A program made the position numbers and the translations under genes. Of a stretch of DNA of 64,000 bases, positions 56,046-64,000 are shown one piece after another; position 1 is the first letter of the stretch, and each line of letters starts with the position of its first letter. A model generated the notes under the pieces. That model was not told the DNA's origin and searched no databases. It saw only the letters and a list, made by a program, of their open reading frames with translations. Source of the stretch: an uncultured Clostridium sp. (GTDB lineage Bacteria > Bacillota > Clostridia > TANB77 > CAG-508); the NCBI GenBank assembly GCA_947427205.1, contig CANEHB010000009.1, forward strand, positions 1-64,000, in the 5' to 3' direction.

Positions 56046-56743
56046 TATATTTTTATACCTCCATATTTCATTGCTTCCATTGCTTTTCTTGCTGCTTCCA
56101 TTTCTGCTGCTTTTTTACTTCTTCCTTCTCCTACTGCAAGTTTTTTTCCTTCACATTCAACTTCAGCAGTAAAATTTTTATTATGATCTGGTCCCTCTTC
56201 TTTTATTATTGTATACTTAATACTAACTTCTCCATGTTCCTGTAAAATTTCCTGTAATGCTGTTTTATAATCTTTTAATCCTACATTTTGACTTCCAAAT
56301 TCAACTTGTTCTTTTATGTTATCTATAATGAATTTTTGAACTATATTTATATCTTTTGAATCTAAGTATATTGCTGCAATAACTGCTTCAACTGAATCAG
56401 CCAAAATGGCTTTTTTATCTGTATGCGTAGCTCTTTCGCTTCTTCCAAGATATAAGAAATCACTAAAATTATGCTTTAAAGCTATTTTATACAAACTTTC
56501 TTCACATACAGAATAAGCTCTAACTTTAGTCATTTCTCCTTCTGATAACTGTTCATAATTTTCAAATAAATATTTACTTGTTATGAACTCTAATATACTA
56601 TCTCCTAAATACTCTAGTCTCTCATAACTTTTTGTTTTATGTTCATAAGCATAAGAAGTATGAGTTAATGCTGTTTTTAATAAAAGTTCATCTTTAAATT
56701 TATAACCAATATTTTCTTGAAACTTATCTAATCCCAAAAACAT
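56045..56743 (-). CDS. rnc: Ribonuclease III
   Basis: Cleaves double-stranded RNA in rRNA and mRNA processing; 232 aa. Catalytic box ERLEYLGDSILEFI (41-54) and the second acidic patch DSVEAVIAAIYLD; a C-terminal dsRNA-binding domain (DYKTALQEILQEHGE, GEGRSKKAAEMEAARKAM). It follows acpP and has its own promoter. Confidence 0.96.
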   Translation of the reverse strand: MFLGLDKFQENIGYKFKDELLLKTALTHTSYAYEHKTKSYERLEYLGDSILEFITSKYLFENYEQLSEGEMTKVRAYSVCEESLYKIALKHNFSDFLYLGRSERATHTDKKAILADSVEAVIAAIYLDSKDINIVQKFIIDNIKEQVEFGSQNVGLKDYKTALQEILQEHGEVSIKYTIIKEEGPDHNKNFTAEVECEGKKLAVGEGRSKKAAEMEAARKAMEAMKYGGIKI

Positions 56744-56773
56744 ATTTTCACCTCCTTCTAAAATTACATATAT

Positions 56774-56802
56774 ATTTTATCCTTATTTATAAGTATTTAC
56801 AA
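56774..56802 (-). promoter_or_regulatory. Promoter of rnc
   Basis: TTGTAA (56797-56802), 17-bp spacer, TAAAAT (56774-56779), nearly the same as the promoter before the DnaB-like gene. Confidence 0.55.
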
Positions 56803-56815
56803 GTATTTTTAATAA

Positions 56816-56890
56816 AAAAACAGAACCAAGATTTTGTATAAATAAAAGATACTACAAAATCTTAATTCTGTCATAATCATCTAGTATATA
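56816..56890 (-). repeat. Dispersed structured element, family 2, copy 3 (short)
   Basis: Begins at the T-run of the acpP terminator (TTTTATATACTAG). Lacks the first hairpin of the other copies but has a perfect last hairpin (CAGAA, AAGATTTTGTA / TACAAAATCTT, TTCTG) followed by TTTTTTT. Confidence 0.65.
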
Positions 56891-56915
56891 AAAAAAGAAA
56901 GGTTATTCACCTTTC
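56890..56915 (-). terminator. Terminator of acpP
   Basis: GAAAGGT / ACCTTTC stem (56897-56915) followed on the minus strand by seven T. Confidence 0.75.
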
Positions 56916-56932
56916 AATCATTTTTCATTTGA

Positions 56933-57172
56933 TTATACATTTTCTTTTATATATTCAACTACGTCTCCAACTGATACTACTTTTTCAGCATCTGAATCTG
57001 GAATTTCCATATCAAATTCTTCTTCTAAAGCCATAACTAATTCAACTATGTCTAAAGAATCAGCTCCTAAATCATCTATAAAAGATGCTTCCATTGTTAC
57101 TGAAGCTTCAGCTACTCCTAATTGTTCAACTATTATTGCTTTAACTTTTTCAAAAACTTCCTCTGTGTTCAT
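56933..57172 (-). CDS. acpP: Acyl carrier protein
   Basis: 79 aa; carries growing acyl chains on a phosphopantetheine at Ser39 ([18 protein letters not shown]). Acidic, helical, typical length. It lies between plsX and rnc, the usual order; a TTGACA (57239-57244) with weak TAAAAC 17 bp on may be its promoter. Confidence 0.95.
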   Translation of the reverse strand: MNTEEVFEKVKAIIVEQLGVAEASVTMEASFIDDLGADSLDIVELVMALEEEFDMEIPDSDAEKVVSVGDVVEYIKENV

Positions 57173-57251
57173 TTATATTATACCTCCTTTTAAATTTCCT
57201 AAAATTTATATTTTAGTTTTATTATATGTTTATTAAATTGTCAAGTCTTTT

Positions 57252-58271
57252 TTAGCTTTTTTCAAATTCTTCTTTCATTTTATCAACTACCTTACTTTTA
57301 ACAAAATTTTCTGCTTGTTTTAAAGTAAAATAAAATAAGTTTTCATCACTACTTCCATGAGCTTTTACAACAGGTTTTTTAACTCCCAAAAATAAAGCTC
57401 CACCATATTCTTTGTAGTCCATGGTTTTAGAAAATCTTTTTATAGCTGGTAAGCAAGGAATCGCACACAATGTTGTAAAAATATTTCTTTTTAAACTTTC
57501 CGTTAAATTTCTTTTAACTAACTTTCCAACACCTTCTGTAGTTTTTAAGAATACATTACCAGTAAATCCATCTGTTATAACACTATCTACCTCTCCTGAA
57601 AAACAATCTCTTCCTTCTACATTACCAATAAAATTAATTCCATATTCATCACTATGCTCTTTTAATATATTATATGTCTCTTTTACTAAATCATTTCCTT
57701 TTGTTTCTTCTGTTCCTATGTTTAGTAATCCAACTTTAGGATTTTCGATACCAAAAGTATTTTTTAAATATATTGTAGACATTTGAGCAAATTGGACTAA
57801 ATTTAATGGTTTGCAATTAGTATTAGCACCTGCATCCATTAGCATAAAACTTTTTTTGTAAGCAGGTAATACTGGTGCTATAGCTGGCCTATCTATCCCT
57901 TTAATTCTTCCAACTAAAAGTGTAGCTCCTGTTAATAATGCTCCAGAATTTCCAGCAGATATAAATACATCTCCCTCATCTTCTTTTAACATTTTAAAAC
58001 CAACTACCATTGATGAATCTTTTTTCTGTTTTATTGCTACTGTTGGTATATCTTCCATTTCAATTTGCTCAGTTGTATGTTTTATTGTAATTTTGTTAGT
58101 AATATCAGAAATTTTATCTTTTCCATAAAATTGTTTTAATTTGGAGTTTATTACTTCCTCATTTCCTATTAAAACTATATCTGATTCTATTTCTTTTTCA
58201 GCTTTTATTGCTCCCTTAATTACTGCGTCTGGTGCATTATCTCCACCCATTGCATCTAATAATATTTTCAA
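57252..58271 (-). CDS. plsX: Phosphate acyltransferase PlsX
   Basis: Converts acyl-ACP to acyl-phosphate for phospholipid synthesis; 339 aa. MKILLDAMGGDNAPDAVIKG, SAGNSGALLTGATLLVGRIKGIDRPAIAP, LMDAGANTNCKP and the GFTGNVFLKTTEG box are typical. Upstream of acpP by 79 bp. Confidence 0.95.
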   Translation of the reverse strand: MKILLDAMGGDNAPDAVIKGAIKAEKEIESDIVLIGNEEVINSKLKQFYGKDKISDITNKITIKHTTEQIEMEDIPTVAIKQKKDSSMVVGFKMLKEDEGDVFISAGNSGALLTGATLLVGRIKGIDRPAIAPVLPAYKKSFMLMDAGANTNCKPLNLVQFAQMSTIYLKNTFGIENPKVGLLNIGTEETKGNDLVKETYNILKEHSDEYGINFIGNVEGRDCFSGEVDSVITDGFTGNVFLKTTEGVGKLVKRNLTESLKRNIFTTLCAIPCLPAIKRFSKTMDYKEYGGALFLGVKKPVVKAHGSSDENLFYFTLKQAENFVKSKVVDKMKEEFEKS

Positions 58272-58338
58272 AAGTTATAACCCCCCTAAACATTTTATAA
58301 AATGATTTATTAGAGACATTATTATTTTAAAGTCTTTA

Positions 58339-58521
58339 TTAAAAAAAATCAATACTTTTCTTATAATTTGACCAAGAATTCGGTTTATACTTCAAAGCTC
58401 TATAAATCATTACTTTTTCTTTATTTCTCAAAAAATTAATTATATCTTTATAATATTTTATACTAATATTTTTTTTATATGAATATTTTACTAATTCTTT
58501 ATCTATTCTATACAAAAACAT
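58339..58521 (-). pseudogene. Duplicated C-terminal fragment of the 252-aa unknown protein
   Basis: 60 codons, of which VKYSYKKNISIKYYKDI matches TKYSYKKNISIEYYENI in the gene at 58852-59610. The N-terminal 75 percent is missing and the end diverges (NSWSNYKKSIDFF). No convincing ribosome binding site. Probably left by a tandem duplication followed by deletion. Confidence 0.65.
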
Positions 58522-58559
58522 CTATATTGTAAATACGCTATTTTACAAAATTTATAATA

Positions 58560-58800
58560 CTCTTATAAATTTGCATAATATGTGCTTTGTGCACAATCGT
58601 CAAGTATATGCAATACCATTCAATATGGAAAATGAAAATTCTTGGAAGAAAACAGCTTTAGCGTTGCAGATTTCTTTGTTCCGTTTAGTAATGGAGATTA
58701 TCCAAAAGAATGCAAAGAAAAATGAAACTTTCTTCGCCATTATAATTCTGGATTAACAACAATTTAATATGCCGTCAAAGCAAACAATGCACGCCTTGAA
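58560..58800. other. Unidentified gene relic of atypical composition
   Basis: About 240 bp clearly less AT-rich than its surroundings, with short open stretches on the + strand (for instance NSFSVADFFVPFSNGD in one frame, QVYAIPFNMENEN in another) but no start, ribosome binding site or family I recognise. Probably debris of a foreign gene or mobile element sitting between the duplicated copies; 58522-58851 otherwise holds only a terminator. Confidence 0.4.
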
Positions 58801-58802
58801 AT

Positions 58803-58830
58803 AAAAAAGACAGTTTCGGCTGTCTTTTTT
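58803..58830. terminator. Bidirectional terminator
   Basis: AAAAAAGACAG / CTGTCTTTTTT stem with TTTCGG loop; ends the minus-strand gene at 58852. Confidence 0.85.
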
Positions 58831-58851
58831 ATTTTATAGTAACATTAAATT

Positions 58852-59610
58852 TTAATTTTTTATAAATTTATAACTATTTAAAAATTCATCATGTGTATAG
58901 ACTTTTTTAGGTCTAATATTTTTTAAAGTTTTATCTATATTTTCTAATGATTCATATATAATTATAGTGTCCCCTTTATTGACGTTTTCAATAAATTCAC
59001 TTATATTCTCATAATATTCTATACTAATATTCTTTTTATATGAATATTTCGTTAGCTCTTTATATTCTTCTTTATACTTTGTTTTATCAATGTAAACTTT
59101 CAAAAAGCCATATGAATTATATTCTAGTTCTTTATCAAAATTATATTGTTCATTTTCATATTCAAAGTAATCACCTACATAAATTATTTTATCATAGCTA
59201 TTTTGATTTAATATTATATTATTAATATTATCTATATATATAAATTTTTTTTCTATTTTAAATTCTTTTAAAATACTATTAGTTAATTCTATTATTATTG
59301 TAGATAAAATTTCATATCCTTCTGGGCAAAAATGTATTTTATTATTAAAAAATATAGAATCTATAATATTATAAATAGTAACTTCTGGATGTCCTTTATA
59401 TATTACTGCTATTTCTTGATTTTCTATACCACTTCTACTATTTTCTATAATATCATTTTCAGATCTTCTGATTTCTTCTACTATATTATCAAAATTTACT
59501 ATATATCCATTTTCGGAATCTCTGTTTATAGCCTCTTGTATAATCTTTTTATTTGCTAAAAAGTTATCCTTTATTGAATTCATAATCTTTTTAAATGTAT
59601 TTATATCCAT
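58852..59610 (-). CDS. Unknown protein, 252 aa
   Basis: No family recognised. Soluble, very rich in Ile, Asn, Glu and Tyr. The N-terminal half is helical (MDINTFKKIMNSIKDNFL); the central part has alternating strands (KKFIYIDNINNIIL, DKIIYVGDYFEYEN); the C-terminal part carries the KYSYKKNISIEYY segment duplicated in the fragment at 58339-58521. Follows the 586-aa gene by 34 bp, so probably one transcript. A lineage-specific gene pair. Confidence 0.5.
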   Translation of the reverse strand: MDINTFKKIMNSIKDNFLANKKIIQEAINRDSENGYIVNFDNIVEEIRRSENDIIENSRSGIENQEIAVIYKGHPEVTIYNIIDSIFFNNKIHFCPEGYEILSTIIIELTNSILKEFKIEKKFIYIDNINNIILNQNSYDKIIYVGDYFEYENEQYNFDKELEYNSYGFLKVYIDKTKYKEEYKELTKYSYKKNISIEYYENISEFIENVNKGDTIIIYESLENIDKTLKNIRPKKVYTHDEFLNSYKFIKN

Positions 59611-59644
59611 ATTCTTATTCCTTTATTTTAAATTTATGCTAAAA

Positions 59645-61405
59645 TTACAAACTTCTAATATCTTTATTCTTTTTATAGTTTTCTGATATCTTTTTAGCCC
59701 ATATATCAGTATTCGTTTTTTCAAATTCTATTTCTGGATTTATTCTTAGCATCTTTTTTTCATTAGCTCTTACCCAATCTGCTGTATGAAAAGTTCTATG
59801 TACATACCTAGACTCTATTAAATCTTTCTTATTTTTATTTTCAATTAAGTCTTTTGCAAGTCCTATTGGCATTATATATGTTGCATTTGAAATAGCTGGT
59901 ATATATTCTCCTTTTTCATTTTTCTTATATTGCATATTTCCTTTTAAATCTCTTGTTACTTCATAAAATTTCTCAAGAATTGCAATTTTTTTATCTGGTA
60001 TTATCAAAATCTCATATCCATCCAAAGAATTAGTTTTCTTTCTACTTTTTTCATCTTCTGTAATCCACATTTGTCCATTTACTTTCACCCTTTTTACAGA
60101 ACCAATACTTTCTAAGTATGCTAATCGCATTTGAGGATCTATTGTTATTCCTTTTCTATATTCATATTTCTTTCCTATATTTTCTGTTTTTTCTAATCCA
60201 ACAGTCTCAACTTGGTTTAGCAATTCATTACACTTAAAATCTTCCATTAATTTTTCAAAATAAGTTTCTTCAGATTTATCTATAATACTATTTTCAACAA
60301 GTGATTGCAAAAAGCTCTTTGATTCTGTATAGCTAAGAACATTATGAGTTAGTAATTCTCCTATTTTTTTATGATCATAATACTTAGAAACTTTTTTTAA
60401 AAATTCTGATGTAACTTTCATTTCTTTGGCATTTTCTGTAGTTCTAAAATTTTTCTCTAAAGTATTTATATCTATTTCACCTATTGTATATAACATTAAT
60501 TTTATATCTAAGTTTTCTTCTTTTTTTCCTAGAATTGACTTAAAATCTTTTTGTTTAAAAACTCTTTTCAAAATATCATCTTTTCTTAAAAGTCCTTCTT
60601 TGTAAAGTAATAAAACATCAACTTTTGAAATTTGATTATTACTAGCAGCTTTTATTAAATCAGAATTTGTTATTAACTTTTTATTGTGCAATTCTTTAAT
60701 TTTTTCTATTCCTAAACTTTCAAAAAGTAATCTACTCCTACTTGTAGATTCTAATTCATCTAAACTAAAACTCATTTTTTCAGGAGATGCATTTAGTCCC
60801 CTTCCTAGATACGTACCTCTTATACTAAAATTTCTATTTCTTTTTAAGTTTTCCTGTAATTCTTTGAATGCTATTAATATACCTTCTGCTAAAGATTTTT
60901 TTATTTCTTCTATTTGTATTTTTTGAGTACCTATTGTAACATCTTTTTTTATAGCATTACCATTTTTTACATTAATTATATCTCCATTTGTATAAACAAT
61001 CTCTGTAAATTTATTTGGAGTACTAATATCTTTTAAATATTTAGAAGCAAGTCCTCCTAAAAATAATATTAAGCTATCTTTATTTACTAATTTTGAGTTT
61101 AAAGTAAGAACAGATTTCATAGCATTAGCATAAGTACTTGTTATCTGTGAATCTCGTGTATCTGGTATAGAATTTAATCTTTCAGTAATAAAATTAGCAT
61201 TAATATTTGCATTTTCTAAACCATCATATTCACTATATATGCTTCCACTCATATTTAACACAGCATCTACTTTTTCTGAATTATATATATTTGCTAGAGT
61301 TTCAAAATCTTTTACTTTTGTAGTAAAAAAAGAAAACTCATGTGGTTCTAAATAGAATGATAGTTGTGGTATATCTAATATTTCTTTTATAGCTAGTTTC
61401 GACAT
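59645..61405 (-). CDS. Unknown protein, 586 aa
   Basis: No family recognised. No signal peptide or membrane helix. Helical throughout the middle (about 200-400), with repeat-like units such as LHNKKLITNSDLIKAA and LYKEGLLRKDDILKRVF, reminiscent of short helical repeats in large lineage-specific proteins of gut clostridia. The C-terminal 150 residues contain beta strands (QMWITEDE, GYEILIIPDKKIAIL) and a basic end. Upstream of the 252-aa gene, presumably in one operon. Confidence 0.55.
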   Translation of the reverse strand: MSKLAIKEILDIPQLSFYLEPHEFSFFTTKVKDFETLANIYNSEKVDAVLNMSGSIYSEYDGLENANINANFITERLNSIPDTRDSQITSTYANAMKSVLTLNSKLVNKDSLILFLGGLASKYLKDISTPNKFTEIVYTNGDIINVKNGNAIKKDVTIGTQKIQIEEIKKSLAEGILIAFKELQENLKRNRNFSIRGTYLGRGLNASPEKMSFSLDELESTSRSRLLFESLGIEKIKELHNKKLITNSDLIKAASNNQISKVDVLLLYKEGLLRKDDILKRVFKQKDFKSILGKKEENLDIKLMLYTIGEIDINTLEKNFRTTENAKEMKVTSEFLKKVSKYYDHKKIGELLTHNVLSYTESKSFLQSLVENSIIDKSEETYFEKLMEDFKCNELLNQVETVGLEKTENIGKKYEYRKGITIDPQMRLAYLESIGSVKRVKVNGQMWITEDEKSRKKTNSLDGYEILIIPDKKIAILEKFYEVTRDLKGNMQYKKNEKGEYIPAISNATYIMPIGLAKDLIENKNKKDLIESRYVHRTFHTADWVRANEKKMLRINPEIEFEKTNTDIWAKKISENYKKNKDIRSL

Positions 61406-61565
61406 ATTATCTCCCTTTATTTTTTATTATATATTCATTCATTTTATTCAATTATAATAATCATCTATATTCTATATAAAAATATACACATTGTAAATAC
61501 AATATTTATAAAAGGCTTAAAAACAATTTATTTAAAAATCATAAAACTAGAATAAAAGAAAATGA

Positions 61566-61765
61566 TACTTAATATGCAAAAGCAAAACTTTACTAAATTG
61601 TCCACATATTTGTTCTTATTTCAAAATGTTGAATTGATAAACTGTAGTTGTTAGAGTTTCAGAACTTCTATATTTATGAAATAAATGTAGAATCTACAAA
61701 AATTTGTGTGAAAAACTTGCCAAATATTTTATTTAGTACGAAATTTCTCTGTATTTGCTACTAAA
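61566..61765 (-). repeat. Dispersed structured element, family 1, copy E
   Basis: Second element after tuf, directly following copy F. First hairpin TTTAGTA / TACTAAA and arm ATTGTCCAC as in the other copies; the far end TTTGCATATTAA is shared with copy A and there is no partner arm. Together with copy F it fills most of the 590-bp gap between tuf and the 586-aa gene; 61406-61565 is AT-rich leader. Confidence 0.65.
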
Positions 61766-61942
61766 GAAAAAAAGAGGACATTATGAAAATTGTAAAAGAC
61801 AAAACTACATTCAAATGTCCTCATCTTTGTTCAGCTACATAACTTATCTTTACTCACTAATTTTCGCACAGCTAAGAAATGTACAAAATTTGCCGAAAGC
61901 TTTATATTATATGAAATTGCTTTGCAATTCCTATAATATAAA
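61766..61942 (-). repeat. Dispersed structured element, family 1, copy F
   Basis: Starts at the T-run of the tuf terminator. First hairpin TATATTATAGGAATTGC with GCAATTTCATATAATATA; middle with CGCACAGCTAAG; last hairpin GAGGACATT / AATGTCCTC followed by TTTTTTT. Confidence 0.75.
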
Positions 61943-61970
61943 AAGAGTTTCCCACTGTATCGGGAAACCC
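61940..61970 (-). terminator. Terminator of tuf
   Basis: GGGTTTCCC / GGGAAACTC stem (61945-61970, one G-U) followed on the minus strand by TTTTTA. Confidence 0.85.
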
Positions 61971-61996
61971 TTATATATAAACATTTAAGTTCTTGA

Positions 61997-63199
61997 TTAT
62001 TCAATTATATCAGAAACTACACCAGAACCAACTGTTCTACCACCTTCACGGATAGCAAATCTTAGTCCTTTTTCAATAGCGATTGGTGTAATTAATTCAA
62101 TTGTCATTGAAACGTTATCACCTGGCATAACCATTTCAACACCAGCTGGTAAATCAATAACACCTGTAACGTCTGTTGTTCTGAAATAGAATTGTGGTCT
62201 ATATCCATTGAAGAATGGTGTATGTCTTCCACCTTCTTCTTTTGTTAAAACGTATACTTCTGATTTGAATTTTGTATGTGGGTTGATTGTTCCTGGTTTA
62301 GCAATAACTTGACCTCTTTCGATATCTTTTCTATCAATTCCTCTTAAAAGAACACCTATATTATCTCCAGCTTCTGCTTGATCTAATAATTTTCTAAACA
62401 TTTCAACACCAGTAACAACTGATTTTGTTCTTTCAGCTGATAATCCTACGATTTCAACTTCGTCTTGAACTTTAACAATTCCTCTTTCTACTCTACCAGT
62501 AGCAACTGTTCCACGTCCTGTGATTGTGAATACGTCTTCAACTGGCATTAAGAATGATTGATCTGTTGGTCTTTCTGGAGTTGGTATATATGAATCAACT
62601 GCATCCATTAATTCTTTCATTGGAGCATATACAGCATCATTAGGATCTGTAGATGTTGATTCTAATACTTTTAATGAAGATCCTTTTATAATTGGAATAT
62701 CATCTCCTGGGAAATCATATTTAGATAATAAATCTCTAACTTCCATTTCAACTAATTCTAATAATTCTGGATCATCAACCATATCGCATTTATTTAAGTA
62801 AACAACGATATATTTAACACCAACTTGTCTTGCAAGTAAGATGTGCTCTCTTGTTTGAGGCATAGGTCCATCAGCTGCTGAAACAACTAATACAGCACCA
62901 TCCATTTGAGCAGCACCTGTGATCATGTTTTTAACATAATCAGCGTGTCCTGGGCAGTCAACGTGTGCATAGTGTCTGTTATCTGTTTCATATTCAACGT
63001 GAGCTGTGTTAATTGTTATACCTCTTGCTTTTTCTTCTGGAGCTCCATCGATTTGATCATAAGCTGCGTATTGAGCTTTACCTAATAATCCTAAATATTT
63101 TGTAATAGCTGCAGTTGTTGTTGTTTTTCCATGGTCAACGTGTCCGATTGTACCAATGTTAACGTGTGGTTTTGTTCTTTCGAATTTAGCTTTAGCCAT
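61997..63199 (-). CDS. tuf: Elongation factor Tu
   Basis: GTPase delivering aminoacyl-tRNA to the ribosome; 400 aa. G1 [10 protein letters not shown]3 [13 protein letters not shown]4 NKCDM, and the three-domain architecture to VVSDIIE. AGGAGG precedes the ATG. It follows fusA on the same strand but has its own strong promoter. Codon use is more biased toward C- and G-ending codons than its neighbours, as expected for high expression. Confidence 0.98.
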   Translation of the reverse strand: MAKAKFERTKPHVNIGTIGHVDHGKTTTTAAITKYLGLLGKAQYAAYDQIDGAPEEKARGITINTAHVEYETDNRHYAHVDCPGHADYVKNMITGAAQMDGAVLVVSAADGPMPQTREHILLARQVGVKYIVVYLNKCDMVDDPELLELVEMEVRDLLSKYDFPGDDIPIIKGSSLKVLESTSTDPNDAVYAPMKELMDAVDSYIPTPERPTDQSFLMPVEDVFTITGRGTVATGRVERGIVKVQDEVEIVGLSAERTKSVVTGVEMFRKLLDQAEAGDNIGVLLRGIDRKDIERGQVIAKPGTINPHTKFKSEVYVLTKEEGGRHTPFFNGYRPQFYFRTTDVTGVIDLPAGVEMVMPGDNVSMTIELITPIAIEKGLRFAIREGGRTVGSGVVSDIIE

Positions 63200-63282
63200 T
63201 TTTTAATTCCTCCTTTAATTTTGAGATTTTCTCTCTTCTTTATTTTAATTTTTAAAATTTAATGACTTTTATAATTACCTGC

Positions 63283-63311
63283 ATTTTACACTATATTTAT
63301 TAAAAATGCAA
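63283..63311 (-). promoter_or_regulatory. Sigma-A promoter of tuf
   Basis: TTGCAT (63306-63311), 17-bp spacer, TAAAAT (63283-63288). The rest of the 235-bp gap to fusA shows only a short CGTCC / GGACG hairpin. Confidence 0.65.
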
Positions 63312-63434
63312 GTCTTTTATTTTTATCTTTTTACAACTTGAAACTAATAATTTTACTCTTTGCTTTCGCAAATCTTAAAATTAAAGTTTCTGTGTATTCA
63401 TAAACTCGCTATTTCGTCCATTGGACGTGCTCGT

Positions 63435-64000
63435 TTATTCATCTTTCTTAGCTCTAGAAGCAACAATTGTTTCAAGAACTGATTTTGGAACTTCTTCATA
63501 ATGAGAAGGTTCCATAGAGTATGTTCCTCTACCTTGTGTTTTTGAACGTAAATCTGTTGCGTATCCAAACATTTCTGATAATGGAATAAATGAGTGAATT
63601 TCTTGCATTCCATCATTTCCGTCCATACCTTCCATTCTTCCACGTCTTGAGTTTACGTCTCCTATAACATCTCCCATATATTCTTCTGGAACTGTTATTT
63701 CAACTTTCATAATTGGTTCTAATATAACTGATTTAGCTTGTTTACAACCTTCTTTGAAAGCCATAGATCCAGCAATTTTGAATGCCATTTCTGAAGAGTC
63801 AACATCATGGTAAGAACCATCTACTAAAGTTGCTTTGAAATCAATAACTGGATATCCGGCAAGTGTACCACTTTCAGCAGCTTCTCTAATTCCTTCTTCA
63901 ACTGGTTTGATATATTCTTTTGGAACAACACCACCAACGATTTTGCTCTCAAATTCTATACCTTTACCTGGTTCTAATGGTTCCATTTCTAACCAAACAT
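63435..64000 (-). CDS. fusA: Elongation factor G, C-terminal part (cut by window end)
   Basis: Translocation GTPase; only the last 188 residues are inside the window (domains IV and [54 protein letters not shown] segment, [18 protein letters not shown]). The frame is open to position 64000, so the gene continues to the right. Upstream of tuf in the usual str order. Confidence 0.96.
   Translation of the reverse strand, partial: VWLEMEPLEPGKGIEFESKIVGGVVPKEYIKPVEEGIREAAESGTLAGYPVIDFKATLVDGSYHDVDSSEMAFKIAGSMAFKEGCKQAKSVILEPIMKVEITVPEEYMGDVIGDVNSRRGRMEGMDGNDGMQEIHSFIPLSEMFGYATDLRSKTQGRGTYSMEPSHYEEVPKSVLETIVASRAKKDE

Noticed and set aside
58571..58756. Open frame of 61 codons on the + strand as a real gene
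   Set aside because: No ribosome binding site, another frame of the same stretch looks equally coding, and nothing is recognised; kept only as a possible relic.
63398..63643. Open frame of 81 codons on the minus strand
   Set aside because: Out-of-frame shadow within fusA.
1..64000. tRNA or rRNA genes
   Set aside because: No cloverleaf with GTTCRA-type T arm or rRNA-like sequence was seen on either strand.

Overview
The window comes from the chromosome of a very AT-rich, spore-forming Firmicute, most likely an uncultured gut member of the Clostridia. The evidence is the sporulation set (SpoIIGA, sigma-E, sigma-G, SpoIVFB with an M23-type SpoIVFA-like partner, a BofC-like protein, a YlmC/YmxH protein), Firmicute housekeeping clusters (dnaG-rpoD, rpsF-ssb-rpsR, plsX/acpP/rnc, the murA-ftsQ-ftsA-ftsZ division cluster), AGGAGG ribosome binding sites, frequent TTG starts and an adjacent cohesin/dockerin gene pair. 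No tRNA, rRNA or CRISPR array was seen.

Layout. 1-5 kb: small hypothetical gene, ClpE-like unfoldase, decayed IS3-family relic, MFS transporter. 5-12 kb: BofC-like protein, ComEC, SH3b-NlpC/P60 endopeptidase, AspRS, FGE-fold surface protein. 13-21 kb: L27 and L21 with a leader RNA, sigma-A and DnaG, CarD, dUTPase, an acquired-looking TPM protein, S18-SSB-S6. 22-31 kb: HExxH protein, SpoIVFB/SpoIVFA, sigma-G, a DnaB-like helicase with an acidic repeat tail, sigma-E, SpoIIGA. 31-40 kb: FtsZ, FtsA, small basic protein, two DUF881 proteins, FtsQ, MurA, TopB. 40-57 kb: cohesin protein, dockerin protease, second HExxH protein, UDG, YlmD, Alr, AddB, transglutaminase-like protein, OGG, two XRE regulators, YitT, radical SAM protein, RNase III, ACP. 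57-64 kb: PlsX, unknown lineage-specific genes, EF-Tu and the 3' end of fusA.

Main observation. Three conserved genes (comEC, murA, addB) are each interrupted by one +1 frameshift, and all three shifts fall exactly on an in-frame CGG codon. Skipping the C restores the frame and gives a Gly codon (GGT, GGA, GGA). By eye I found no other in-frame CGG in any native-looking gene of the window, although CGG is common in the other two frames. The only other in-frame CGGs are in two genes of atypical composition (71-379 and 19728-20285). This suggests that CGG is unassigned or very poorly decoded here and that the ribosome passes it by +1 frameshifting (CGGN read as Gly). I know of no such description for a bacterium.

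Second theme. Two families of structured 70-220 nt elements lie just past terminators or 3' ends of minus-strand genes, always in the same orientation. They share a start (T-run then ATATTnTAGGAA), most end in a hairpin plus T-run, and their stems show compensatory changes. Third theme: hairpins that bury the Shine-Dalgarno sequence of sigG and probably spoIVFA, and a spoIIGA promoter with the unusual 22-bp spacer known from Bacillus subtilis spoIIG.
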